Both the position numbers and the translations under genes were made by a program. A stretch of 64,000 nt of DNA from Butyricimonas paravirosa (GTDB lineage: Bacteria > Bacteroidota > Bacteroidia > Bacteroidales > Marinifilaceae): NCBI RefSeq assembly GCF_032878955.1, contig NZ_CP043839.1, positions 1,426,001 through 1,490,000 of the forward strand, given 5' to 3'. Below the pieces are notes generated by a model, which saw only the letters and a program-made list of their open reading frames with translations, did no database searches and was not told the DNA's origin. Of the stretch, positions 18,801 through 26,435 are shown in pieces (the stretch's first letter is position 1; the number at the start of each line of letters is the position of its first letter).

Positions 18801-19447
18801 TACCCCGTAATCACCACTTCTTCAATCTCCGTCACGTCCGGTTGCAGGCGAATAACCAATTCTTTGTTATCGTTCTTCTTCAAAGCCACCTCTTGCATCT
18901 GGTAACCGACAAAGGTCACGAGCAGAACAGTCGTGTCCATCTGTGGAATTTCAAGCGTAAACGTTCCGTCAACATTAGCCACTCCACCAAGAGCCGTTCC
19001 TTTTAAAACAATGGTCGCTCCCGGCAAAGATTCCCCTTTCTCATCCAGAATCTTACCTTTCACAATCCGTTTTTTGGGCTGATTATCCTCCTGTCCCCGC
19101 TTGATAATAATTAAAGAACCATCTTTTTCATAAACCAATCTGGTTCCTTTCAAACACAAGGCCATGACATTATCAATATCAGCCAGTGATACCGAAAGTG
19201 TTAATCCCTTAATTCCGACAACATCATCCGATTTAAATAAAAACCGGTAATCGGAATTTTTCTCTATTTCCCTGAAAACTTCTTTTAATGAAGCATTCTC
19301 CACGCTTAACGTGAGGTTCTGCGAATGTACATTCCCGTAGGTATGTAACATTCCGAACAGCATAAACAAGACATAAAATTTCATCATTCGCATAATTTGT
19401 GCGTACTTTCTCGAATGGAGAAAGTCATCTTTCCATTTTTTTGTCAT
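15818..19447 (-). CDS. SusC/RagA-family TonB-linked outer-membrane transporter with STN signalling domain
   Basis: A 1209-residue transporter. A signal region ends near residue 43. An STN (secretin/TonB N-terminal) domain at about 45-115 contacts a FecR anti-sigma. A carboxypeptidase-like domain with KGKILDEKGESLPGA spans about 130-210, then a TonB box EEVVITGYGK, a plug with ATAIYGTQAANGVIVVTTKKG-type residues, and a long barrel ending NVSF. The STN domain and the fecR and sigma genes upstream predict surface signalling: substrate binding would release the ECF sigma to induce this locus. The ATG at 19447 gives a long N-region; an ATG nearer the hydrophobic core is possible. Confidence 0.95.
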   Translation of the reverse strand: MTKKWKDDFLHSRKYAQIMRMMKFYVLFMLFGMLHTYGNVHSQNLTLSVENASLKEVFREIEKNSDYRFLFKSDDVVGIKGLTLSVSLADIDNVMALCLKGTRLVYEKDGSLIIIKRGQEDNQPKKRIVKGKILDEKGESLPGATIVLKGTALGGVANVDGTFTLEIPQMDTTVLLVTFVGYQMQEVALKKNDNKELVIRLQPDVTEIEEVVITGYGKVDKRLSASATTSVKIDDILIPNVASVDAMLQGRVPGLMVMTTSGSPNATPKMRIRGSSTIHGNAAPIWVVDGIIYEDPVDLSNDEINDVLTGSASTIREQAGENASLSLLGNAISGVNPMDIESITFLKDASATAIYGTQAANGVIVVTTKKGKVGKPSVTFSASFGFTERPRYSDYQLMNSKERIGVSRETAEYGYLYGAMPYSAGYEGALFDYYDGKITKSEFDAKVADLETMNTDWFKILCQNAFNQDYTLSVSGGNETSRYYFSVGYNNSKGTTKGDNLERYNLNLNLSTDIGKFVNVEGKLSFSDRKSDGFYMVNPSDYALSASRAISKDEFYTTQYSTVPGLSSNFPLSYNILNEIEHTGNEANIRQVNASVGINAKLHPRLTLNTLFGVNYSNTVNKKWADERSYYIAEIRGYDYGAVTPNSEEEKASRLSKGGILLYETNNNISYTARAQLSYNKILNENHIINAMVGYEVRSVKNDGFNTEEWGYFPDRGLGISYEYDTNTSGSTSLSGNSSLEKHTAKLSNTLSNTLSGFATLVYAYRNRYVLNANIRMDASNRFGQYTNNKALPVWSVAGRWSVSEEPWFKLLGERADLSLRLSYGSQGNVPTTVGPNLVVKYPTTVINRWSGEYVLNVSRYAYPDLRWEKTKTINIGTDFSFWKGRISGTIDYYYKKGKDIIFSLDVPAEYGVKTTYKNGADIKNTGFELAVSFVPVQTKDFKWTITPTYSKNTNNVQNTGKNEYTYTDYLAGNAFENGKPVNAVYSWKFTGLDPQYGYATFAHTSRDQSQIVKMDDPKDYLVYSGQADPKISGGFTTSLRYKNLTLNANFAYSLGSVKRLNFLYSGALTMPAPQDNLHKDLLKRWKKPGDELTTNIPGFVFDGSTEYNLYVPIPSTVSLNSYEMYNYSDIRVVKGDFLRCRNLSLSYTIPQKYLKKFGVSMMSCMFNVTNPLTICSSKFRGQDPEQGGTGGTALPITQTYSFSLNVSF

Positions 19448-19481
19448 AACTTTGTAGTTGTAGAATACAATTTAATTTGTC

Positions 19482-19514
19482 AGGAATGGGGAGTGTGGGG
19501 ACACTCCTCTTCCT
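19482..19514 (-). other. Hairpin in the fecR-susC gap
   Basis: GGAGTGT (19490-19496) and ACACTCC (19501-19507) form a perfect 7-bp stem with a 4-nt loop, extended by AGGAA/TTCCT. It lies directly after the fecR stop, without a strong T-run. It may attenuate read-through or fix the 3' end of the sigma/fecR message. A hairpin at the same place exists in the second locus (42887-42915). Confidence 0.5.
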
Positions 19515-20645
19515 TTATTTATCGATCACAGTTATATTATTTCCTTTTATATCAAAATGAACAATATCCAGTTTTTCTATTTTCTCTAATAACACGGAGA
19601 AATCCTTGTATCGGCTAATGTTTCCGTTAATTCGAATCTCCTTCACACCGGGATTCTGATAAAACAAATTCACGTCATACCACCGGGCAACCGTATTCAT
19701 CACATCCTCCAAACGCTCGTCTTCGAACACGAAATACCCGTCCTTCCATGCCGTATAGAGACTGACATCCACCTTTTGTTTACTCAGTTCTCCTGTATTT
19801 GTTAACACGGCCTGTTCCCCCGGTTCCAACAATAACGTTTTTCCCTTCACGTTTATTTCCACACTTCCTCGTTCCAGTGTTGTTTCAAAACGACTCTCTC
19901 CCTCGTAAGCATTTATATTAAACCGAGTTCCAAGTACTTTCACTTCAAACCCGTTAAGCTCTACAATAAAAGGAGTCCCGGACTTTGCCACATCAAAAAA
20001 AGCCTCTCCGGAAAGCACCACCCGTCTCTCCTCACCGCTAAACCGTACCGGATAACGTAAATCCGTTTCAGCATTCAGATGAACCATCGTCCCATCACTT
20101 AATTTCATGGAGAACTCTCCCCCTCTCGGAACTCGCATCAAGTGAAACTCATCCACCATTTTTCCCTTCGCCTCGATCCCCTCGTAATTCAACACGTTAC
20201 TATCCTGTTCCACGAATAGACTGTCGGAAATAACAATATTCGTACGTAACCTAGATTCTAAAACAATCGCTTTCCCAGAACCGGTATACAACACGGCTTG
20301 ATCCTTGCCGGGAGCCAATGCCAACGAATTAACTTCCGGTTGTACAGTGTCGAATTTTTGCCACAAAACGATCGTTCCGACCAGACAGATAAATACAGCT
20401 ACATACTTACACAACCCGATGAATACCTTTCTTTGCTTTCCATAGGTTCTTTGTTCAAATTTCTTCAAATTTTTCCGGACGTCAACCTCTTTACTTTTCT
20501 CTTGAGTAAAAAAGTTCTTCATTTTCTGGTAATAGCGCTCATTCTCTCCCGACTCATTTCTCCACGCCTCCACTTCCTGTTTCTCCTTTTCTGTTAAATC
20601 GCCATTTACAGACCGCCTTAATATGGACCAATCAATTTTTTGCAT
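19515..20645 (-). CDS. FecR-family anti-sigma regulator
   Basis: A 376-residue inner-membrane protein. The cytoplasmic N-terminus (about 1-78) would bind the ECF sigma, followed by one membrane helix (about 80-102). The periplasmic FecR domain (about 155-260) contains LRVPRGGEFSMKLSDGT and a VLSGEAFFDVAKSG segment, and a C-terminal DUF4974-like domain has the YTAWKDGYFVFEDERLEDVM motif. It relays the state of the SusC STN domain to the sigma factor. The gene sits between sigma (105 bp upstream) and susC (67 bp downstream) on the same strand. Confidence 0.93.
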   Translation of the reverse strand: MQKIDWSILRRSVNGDLTEKEKQEVEAWRNESGENERYYQKMKNFFTQEKSKEVDVRKNLKKFEQRTYGKQRKVFIGLCKYVAVFICLVGTIVLWQKFDTVQPEVNSLALAPGKDQAVLYTGSGKAIVLESRLRTNIVISDSLFVEQDSNVLNYEGIEAKGKMVDEFHLMRVPRGGEFSMKLSDGTMVHLNAETDLRYPVRFSGEERRVVLSGEAFFDVAKSGTPFIVELNGFEVKVLGTRFNINAYEGESRFETTLERGSVEINVKGKTLLLEPGEQAVLTNTGELSKQKVDVSLYTAWKDGYFVFEDERLEDVMNTVARWYDVNLFYQNPGVKEIRINGNISRYKDFSVLLEKIEKLDIVHFDIKGNNITVIDK

Positions 20646-20707
20646 AGCTTGTATTTATTGCTTACATACATAAGACAACTTCAACAAAAAATACAGTGAC
20701 AAAATTT

Positions 20708-20730
20708 CAAGAAAAAAATTATTTTTCTTG
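20708..20730 (-). other. AT-rich palindrome in the sigma-fecR gap
   Basis: CAAGAAAAA (20708-20716) and TTTTTCTTG (20722-20730) form a perfect 9-bp inverted repeat with a 5-nt loop. It lies between the sigma gene stop and fecR and may be a weak attenuator or a binding site. Confidence 0.3.
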
Positions 20731-20750
20731 TAACAAATTGATACTATGAA

Positions 20751-21308
20751 CTAAATAACAGACAAAAGGATTAGGAAAGAAGCTCCCAAACGAGAACGGA
20801 TAAATTTATACGCCCGGCTCATCTGCGTGTTTACAGTATTCACGGAAATATTCATTTCTTCCGCTACTTCCTTGTATTTTTTCCCGTCCAGCACGCAACG
20901 CTTAAATATAATTTTAGACTGATCCGGCAATTCTTCGATCACATCATACACCTTCTTCAACATATCCTGATCAATTTCTACCTCCGGAATTTCTGCATAA
21001 GCTTGAGCCTCAAGTAACCATTGTTTATAATTATCTTCCACATGAAGATGTTTCAAACGATTCAGACTACGATTACGCACCTGAGTAAAAAGATAAGATT
21101 TCAAATTAGATACCTCCGGAAGTGTCGGAGCATTATTCCATAAATCTATAAATACCTCCTGAACAATATCCTCAGCCTCACCACGATCCAACAAAAAATA
21201 TTCTGCAAACAACGTCATCTTCTTGAAATAAGATTCAAAAAGTTGTTTAAACACTCCCTGCTCCCTCCGCCTTATCGCCTGCAAAACATTTTCCATATCA
21301 AATCCCAT
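20751..21308 (-). CDS. ECF-type RNA polymerase sigma factor
   Basis: A 185-residue group-IV sigma factor. Region 2 spans about residues 15-85 with a DRGEAEDIVQEVFIDLWNN core-binding and -10 recognition segment. Region 4 spans about 120-170 with a KKYKEVAEEMNISVNTVNTQMSRA helix-turn-helix. It is followed by fecR, a SusC with STN domain, and their accessory genes. It probably drives this locus when released by FecR. A second ATG four codons in (MENV) is an equally good start. Confidence 0.93.
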   Translation of the reverse strand: MGFDMENVLQAIRRREQGVFKQLFESYFKKMTLFAEYFLLDRGEAEDIVQEVFIDLWNNAPTLPEVSNLKSYLFTQVRNRSLNRLKHLHVEDNYKQWLLEAQAYAEIPEVEIDQDMLKKVYDVIEELPDQSKIIFKRCVLDGKKYKEVAEEMNISVNTVNTQMSRAYKFIRSRLGASFLILLSVI

Positions 21309-21338
21309 AGGTATCCTTGTCTACTCGTGTTGAATACA

Positions 21339-21346
21339 CAAATATA
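21339..21346 (-). promoter_or_regulatory. Candidate -7 box for the sigma/fecR transcript
   Basis: The minus strand reads TATATTTG (21346-21339), an exact TAnnTTTG match about 30 nt before the ATG at 21308. The -33 region lacks a clear TTTG. Confidence 0.4.
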
Positions 21347-21733
21347 AATCTTTCTTTTAAAAATGCTCTTCCCCACGATAAATATTAACTTTTCTATTAC
21401 CAAAAAGATCACAGACTACATAAAGATGAACCTTCAATTAACGACATCGCTCAACGGGATTTCATCCAAGCTATTTTCTTCTTCGCACCAGCAACAAACA
21501 CGCGCACCACCACTCTATTCCCACACCAATCTAACCCAAATAATGAGGTAATCCTACCCTAATAATCCCACTCATACAGAGCTTATTCGTTGTCTATTCG
21601 TTGCTCATGCATTACGACATATGTAAGCTCTGAGTAAACGTCGAATGATGTTCGAATATGTGGGATTATTTCTTTAGGTTCTCCTTAGGAACTCGTTAGG
21701 TTCTCTTTATAAATCAATCAACAAGTCACCCTC
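21347..21733. other. Non-coding gap holding a nested inverted repeat
   Basis: About 390 bp between the serine hydrolase stop and the sigma promoter. No credible gene is present; a 62-codon open frame on the plus strand has no family features. The notable content is the nested inverted repeat at 21561-21670 and two GAGAACCTAA direct repeats (minus strand) near 21675-21710. Confidence 0.5.
21561..21670. repeat. Nested inverted repeat, MITE-like or structured RNA
   Basis: Outer arms AATAATCCCAC (21561-21571) and GTGGGATTATT (21660-21670) match perfectly and extend outward with a shared CCTA. Inner arms CAGAGCTTA (21577-21585) and TAAGCTCTG (21624-21632) also match perfectly. The enclosed 110 bp has short ATTCGTTG direct repeats. 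It could be a small non-autonomous element or a folded RNA downstream of the serine hydrolase gene. Confidence 0.55.
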
Positions 21734-22885
21734 CTATTTTCTACTATCCAGAATCTTCGTCCCGATATCCATGTAACGATACACATCCCGGGTGGTCTCC
21801 CGGATACGTTCCTCGTCCTTTTTATGTCCCAACCGGACAATAATGGCATTCTTTTCGGGAATAGCGACAATATATTGTCCCAACATTCCCCGGAAATAGG
21901 GATTCTGTTGTCCTTTATAGTTCATAATCCAAATCTGAAAGCCATAATAATCCAATGAATCCTTCCCCCACTCGTCCTTCAGATACCCCGCCGGACTCAT
22001 GGCCTCGTTAATATATTCTTCCGAAACTAACTGTCTCCCGTTCCAGTTCCCATGATGCAACATCAAACGGGCAAAACGGGCAATTTCCCTCGCCGTGGTG
22101 TGAAAACAACAGAAAGATTTCTCGTCCCCGTCTTTTTTATCCAGCAACCAATAGGCGTCCTGACAAGCTTGCATCGGCTTCCATAACTTCTCTTCGGCAT
22201 AATCACTAATGCTCTTCCCGGTCGCTTTCTCCACGACAAAAGCCAATATCTGCGTATCCCCGCTCCGGTATGAAAATTGTTTCCCCGGTTCCTCGATCAC
22301 GTCCAACGTAGTCACTAAATCATAAAGATCGTTCCCATAGTAACCATGTGTAGTTACCGAAAACAACGACGCATAAGCCTCATCCCAATTCAACCCGCCA
22401 CTCATGGTTAACAAATTGCGAATCGTGATATTTTTCTTTTTTCCCTCGTTAAATTCCGGGATATATTTCCCCACCGAATCATCCAGACTGGCAATTTTTC
22501 CCTCGTCATAAGCAATGCCGACCAACAGCCCCACGATACTCTTGGTCGATGAAAATATATTTGATGTTTTCGTGTCATTCCAACCGGACCGATATTCCTC
22601 GTACACGATACTATCATTCTGGATCACCAGAAAAGAAACCGTACGAAAATCATTCAAGTAGGCATCATCCTCCGGACTCAACTCGTACGTGTTATAATCC
22701 TCGGCAATCCCCCACGTCCAGCAAGTGTCGGCTTTCCGCACCGTATGCTTGTCAAACATCGACAAATCATCTATCGACGGGTACCAATAAAGCAAAGCCT
22801 GCCGTGCATAATAAGGCAGACAGAAATAAGCAATCCCCAGCAGCACCACAACCGTCAAAAGTATCTTATATCTTTTCTTCATCAT
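21734..22885 (-). CDS. Serine hydrolase of the beta-lactamase/class C family
   Basis: A 383-residue protein from the ATG at 22885; an upstream in-frame TTG two codons earlier is less likely. An N-terminal membrane anchor or signal covers about residues 4-22. The penicillin-binding-protein fold has the SxxK nucleophile in FSSTKSIVG (Ser112, Lys115) and a YRS triad in place of the usual YxN, about residue 207. These proteins act as esterases, peptidases or carboxypeptidases in the envelope; antibiotic hydrolysis is not implied. It stands alone between two repeat elements and after the YhcH-family gene. Confidence 0.85.
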   Translation of the reverse strand: MMKKRYKILLTVVVLLGIAYFCLPYYARQALLYWYPSIDDLSMFDKHTVRKADTCWTWGIAEDYNTYELSPEDDAYLNDFRTVSFLVIQNDSIVYEEYRSGWNDTKTSNIFSSTKSIVGLLVGIAYDEGKIASLDDSVGKYIPEFNEGKKKNITIRNLLTMSGGLNWDEAYASLFSVTTHGYYGNDLYDLVTTLDVIEEPGKQFSYRSGDTQILAFVVEKATGKSISDYAEEKLWKPMQACQDAYWLLDKKDGDEKSFCCFHTTAREIARFARLMLHHGNWNGRQLVSEEYINEAMSPAGYLKDEWGKDSLDYYGFQIWIMNYKGQQNPYFRGMLGQYIVAIPEKNAIIVRLGHKKDEERIRETTRDVYRYMDIGTKILDSRK

Positions 22886-22897
22886 AATCAATTTACA

Positions 22898-23058
22898 AAG
22901 TTTGTAAGGTCCGTAAAGTTCATAAGGTTTATAAAGTTCATAACGTGACGGGTGTCCTTCGGACAGTTTTTAACGGCAGCCCCCGCTGCCGTCTATAAAG
23001 CGCCCCGCAGGGGTCCAAGGACCTTATAGACCTTATGAACCTTATGGACTTTATGAAC
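22898..23058. repeat. Palindromic intergenic repeat built of 9-bp units, copy 1
   Basis: The right arm (about 23022-23058) is a run of 9-bp units: TTATAGACC, TTATGAACC, TTATGGACT, TTATGAACC. The left arm (22898-22943) holds the same units in reverse complement. The core has the 19-nt segment GTGACGGGTGTCCTTCGGA (22945-22963), an ACGGCAGC/GCTGCCGT hairpin (22973-22992) and a CCCC-GCA-GGGG hairpin (23003-23013). The right arm covers the stop codon of the YhcH-family gene. Copy 2 lies at 33649-33796 in inverse orientation. Confidence 0.8.
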
Positions 23059-23503
23059 CCATTTTCACTTTCACCACCATTTTCCGAATTATCCCCTCCC
23101 CGATACAAGGAGCATGAGCATCTTCCGGGAAAAAGATCACGAACTCTCCGGGAGATAACGTGAACACCCGCTCCACCGGATCCCGGTAAAAAGTAAAATC
23201 ACCCGCACCATCATACGGCGCCCGTTCCTCGCCCAACAGACTTTTAGCCTTCCAGCCATATCCTTCCGGCATACACAAAGGCATCTGAATATCAATATAT
23301 TTATCATGCCGTTCGTACACGGCCTCCTCTATTTTTCGTCCTTTGGCATCTTCAATTTTCAGATAGGCATTATCCCCGTCAATGTCAATTCGTCCCACGG
23401 GCATACTTGCCAAATCATGCGTTTTTATATAGTCAAAAACAACTTTAAAATACGGGTTCAACCCCTCAATTCGTTCGCTATTAGCCAGTACGTCTACAAT
23501 CAT
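23051..23503 (-). CDS. YhcH/YjgK/YiaL-family protein
   Basis: A 150-residue single-domain cupin-like protein. Family hallmarks are the DGDNAYLKIEDAKGR strand region, the YERHDKYIDIQMPL segment with its His/Asp, and the C-terminal GEFVIFFPEDAHAPCIG block with metal-ligand-type His. Members are linked to sugar or sialic-acid catabolism or toxin-antitoxin-like TabA functions; the substrate here is unknown. The last two codons and the stop fall in a repeat element, so the C-terminus may have been reshaped by it. Confidence 0.9.
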   Translation of the reverse strand: MIVDVLANSERIEGLNPYFKVVFDYIKTHDLASMPVGRIDIDGDNAYLKIEDAKGRKIEEAVYERHDKYIDIQMPLCMPEGYGWKAKSLLGEERAPYDGAGDFTFYRDPVERVFTLSPGEFVIFFPEDAHAPCIGEGIIRKMVVKVKMGS

Positions 23504-23671
23504 AATTTTATTTCAATTTTTTTATACAACAAAGATAACGAAAATACGTTAACAACAAGAAAACCAAGCAAGAACAACGCACATTTTCTTCTAAAAAATG
23601 TGTTCATTGCCCGGTTTCCATCATATTCTAGGCCAAACGTTATATTTAGAACTACATAAATTTTAGTCACT

Positions 23672-25439
23672 ATGAAAAACTCATACCTTACGATGATCGT
23701 TTTCACGATTTTTACCATCAGTTTTTGCTCCAAAACGCAGGCACAAAAACAGAGCCGCGTGGAAAGACTATACCAACACATCGCCTGGTCCGAAGGAGAC
23801 AAGTACGATCGGTTGAGAGAAAAAATGGACACCAAAAGTATGGATGCCTACAAAAATGAAATCACCTTGGCCGATGCCCTCAGACAATTGTTACTGACAC
23901 CCGGCATCAATGCCATCGAACCCTACCTGAAAAGCGACATGGCCATCCAGCAACAAGACGGCGGCGCCCGGTTACGTTCGTTCTGCCAAGCAGCAAATCT
24001 CAACGTCAACCTTTTTCGTCACAAAGCAGACTCCACGATCTTTGCTTTGCTTGTTTATTCCAAGGATCAACTTGAAGATTCCCGTACAGTACTTGCACAA
24101 ATAAAGAAATACGCTTACAACATTGACCCCGATATTTACGAGGCGATCGTCCGGCTAAAGGAAAAAGTGCAATATGCAGACCTGAAAGCCCAGCCGACAC
24201 AGGCAAAATGTGACACTTATTTCAAAGACTTTCACAACCAATACAACTATGTCGAGGTGGCCCAAATATACAATGATCTGTTATACAGAGCCGCCCTTGA
24301 CAAGCAAAACGATTCAACCATTCTCTGTTATTTTAACGACACCACGCTAAAAACATTCTACGCTAACTCCAAGGAACCGCGTCCCTACCTGACTGAAGTA
24401 CAAAAACTCTATGACGACTGCCTGTTCAAAGCGATACAAACAGCCACTTCCCCGGAAGTACAAAAACATTGTATCAATGCTTATATCGAATGTCCCTATC
24501 TAGCCGGATGCAACCGCAGATACCTGCCACAAGTGGAATACGCTAACGACAGCATAGATCTGGTCATTCTCGTTTCACAGGTGGATTTTTTTTCCACGCC
24601 TCCCGCAAATCAAAACTTACCTTCAAACACATAAATACAAGCAATTTCGGGACAAAGCCCAGCAGTTAAGGGAACAATTTATCGACTCGATAACTTATAT
24701 CTCCCCCACGATCACCCGTTGTTACTCCGGAACTAACATCGCCCGGGAGACCAGAATTCACAATGACTCACTTACAATCACTACATACCAGTACTCCCCT
24801 CAAGGACTTTTAACACGGATCATTCAAAGTACACAGCTGCAAAAAGATTCCACTACCACCACCCCGTTGAACTTGATTGTCACAACATTCAGGTATAATG
24901 ACCTCGGTAAATGCTACGAAGAAGAAACCATTGATTCCCTCGCTAAAGCAACCGTATGCTTGATCAATTATCAGTATGACACGACCTCCCGTCCCGTCAT
25001 GAAAACAACCAAGTGGAACCACGGGCAAAACACCATTGACTATTATAATCACCAAGGACAGGTCACTCGAACCCAAGAATACCGGAACGGGTTAATCTGT
25101 GCGCAAACGGACTACACTTACGATGCCCGGGGCCGTCTCTCCGGTAAAACATGGATAAATAATCGACCGGATACCGACCATCCCGCCACGAAACAAGTCA
25201 CCCTTTACACGTATGATCCATTCGGCTACCTTGTAAGCATTTCCTACGTGAAGGAAAATCTGCAAAATGAAAAAATAACAAGTAACATGACACTAACCTA
25301 CGACGAATTCGGCAACCCGATCAATCCTAATTACCAATATACTTACGACCAGACCGGAGCATGGACCAGTAAAACGAGCAAAACGAACCCGGCGGACAGC
25401 GAGAAAATCGCTTATGTCTACAAGCAAAACAAAAAATAG
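23672..25439 (+). pseudogene. Secreted YD-repeat-like protein interrupted by a +1 frameshift at a T8 run
   Basis: An intact first part (23672-24634, 320 residues) starts with a signal peptide ending KTQAQ and a helical region. It then stops soon after a run of eight Ts at 24586-24593. If that run had seven Ts, the frame would continue without a stop through 25439, giving about 588 residues. The C-terminal half, in the other frame, has repeats of YDxxGxL type (YDARGRL, YDPFGYL, YDEFGN, YDQTGAW) as in RHS/YD proteins. It is a true frameshift, a phase-variable switch or a sequencing error; the sequence alone cannot say which. No family is recognised for the first half. Confidence 0.7.
24586..24593 (+). 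other. T8 homopolymer at the frameshift point
   Basis: Eight consecutive Ts within GTGGA-T8-CCACG. Removing one T joins the two open frames exactly. Homopolymers of this length are prone to slippage in replication and transcription. Confidence 0.7.
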
Positions 25440-25461
25440 ACCCGTACATTTTCGTTTAGGC

Positions 25462-25492
25462 TTTCAATTTTCAATTAGTTATCGTACCTTTG
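25462..25492 (+). promoter_or_regulatory. Candidate promoter of era
   Basis: TACCTTTG at 25485-25492 is an exact TAnnTTTG box. TTTC at 25462-25465 is a 3-of-4 match to the -33 box with a 19-nt spacer. The era ATG is 23 nt downstream. Confidence 0.55.
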
Positions 25493-25514
25493 TGCCCAAT
25501 TAATTTTTAAATAA

Positions 25515-26399
25515 ATGGAGCACAGAGCAGGTTTTGTCAATATCTTAGGAAACCCCAACGTGGGAAAATCAACCTTGATGAATCGACTAGTCGGGGAGAA
25601 ATTATCGATTATCACGTCCAAATCCCAAACCACACGTCACCGGATCAAGGGGATCGTGAACGGAGAGGACTTTCAGATCGTGTTTTCCGATACCCCGGGG
25701 GTCGTGAAACCCAGTTACAAGATGCAGGAATATATGCTTGATTTCTCGAAAAGTGCCATTATCGATGCCGACATCATCCTCTATGTCACCGACGTGGTGG
25801 AGAATATCGAAAAGAACGCGGACTTTATCGAGAAAGTGAAACAAAGCGAGGTTCCCATCCTTCTGGTGTTGAACAAAATTGACCTGACCACCCCGGATAA
25901 ACTGGATGCCCTGTTCGACAAGTGGAAAGAAATCATCCCGCGAGCTGAAATATTCCCGATCTCGGCTACCGAGAATTTCAATGTAGACAATTTATACAAG
26001 CGCATTCTGGAATTGTTACCCGTGGGAGAACCCTATTTCGACAAAGAAGAAATGACCGATATGCCGGCACGCTTTTTCGTAACCGAAATTATCCGGGAAA
26101 AGATTTTGTTGAACTACGATAAAGAAATTCCTTATTCTGTCGAGGTTGTCGTGGAAGAATTCAAGGAAGAAACCAAACGTATCAACATCATGGCCGTGAT
26201 CAACGTGGAACGGGATTCCCAGAAAGGTATCATTATCGGGCATCAGGGTGCCGCGTTGAAAAAAGTCGGTACGGAAGCCCGTGTTGACATCGAAGCCTTC
26301 TTCGGGAAAAAAGTATTCCTGAACCTGTACGTCAAAGTCCTCAAAGACTGGCGGAACAAGGAAAACGACCTGAAACGCTTCGGTTACAAACAACTTTAA
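25515..26399 (+). CDS. era: GTPase Era
   Basis: A 294-residue Ras-like GTPase that assists 16S rRNA processing and 30S assembly. G1 is GNPNVGKST (residues 11-19), the switch is near SKSQTTRHRI, G3 is DTPG, G4 is NKID, and the C-terminal KH RNA-binding domain contains IIIGHQGAALKKVGTEAR. Length and order match the family. der follows after 36 bp, and a good Bacteroides-type promoter lies just upstream. Confidence 0.97.
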   Translation: MEHRAGFVNILGNPNVGKSTLMNRLVGEKLSIITSKSQTTRHRIKGIVNGEDFQIVFSDTPGVVKPSYKMQEYMLDFSKSAIIDADIILYVTDVVENIEKNADFIEKVKQSEVPILLVLNKIDLTTPDKLDALFDKWKEIIPRAEIFPISATENFNVDNLYKRILELLPVGEPYFDKEEMTDMPARFFVTEIIREKILLNYDKEIPYSVEVVVEEFKEETKRINIMAVINVERDSQKGIIIGHQGAALKKVGTEARVDIEAFFGKKVFLNLYVKVLKDWRNKENDLKRFGYKQL

Positions 26400-26435
26400 T
26401 CTTTTAGTTTTTATCTTTTAACTTTTATCTTTCCA
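26400..26435 (+). repeat. Pyrimidine-rich short direct repeat in the era-der gap
   Basis: The gap consists mainly of two near-copies of a CTTTTARYTTTTAT unit, followed by CTTTCC before the der ATG. It resembles other AT-rich spacers in this window. It has no hairpin strong enough for a terminator, so era and der are probably co-transcribed. Confidence 0.4.

Noticed and set aside
21734..22885. Antibiotic-resistance beta-lactamase
   Set aside because: Only the general class C fold and the SxxK motif are seen; such serine hydrolases are mostly envelope esterases or peptidases.
22898..23058. CRISPR-like array of short direct repeats
   Set aside because: Units are 9 bp, adjacent without spacers, and present in inverted arms; no cas genes are in the window.
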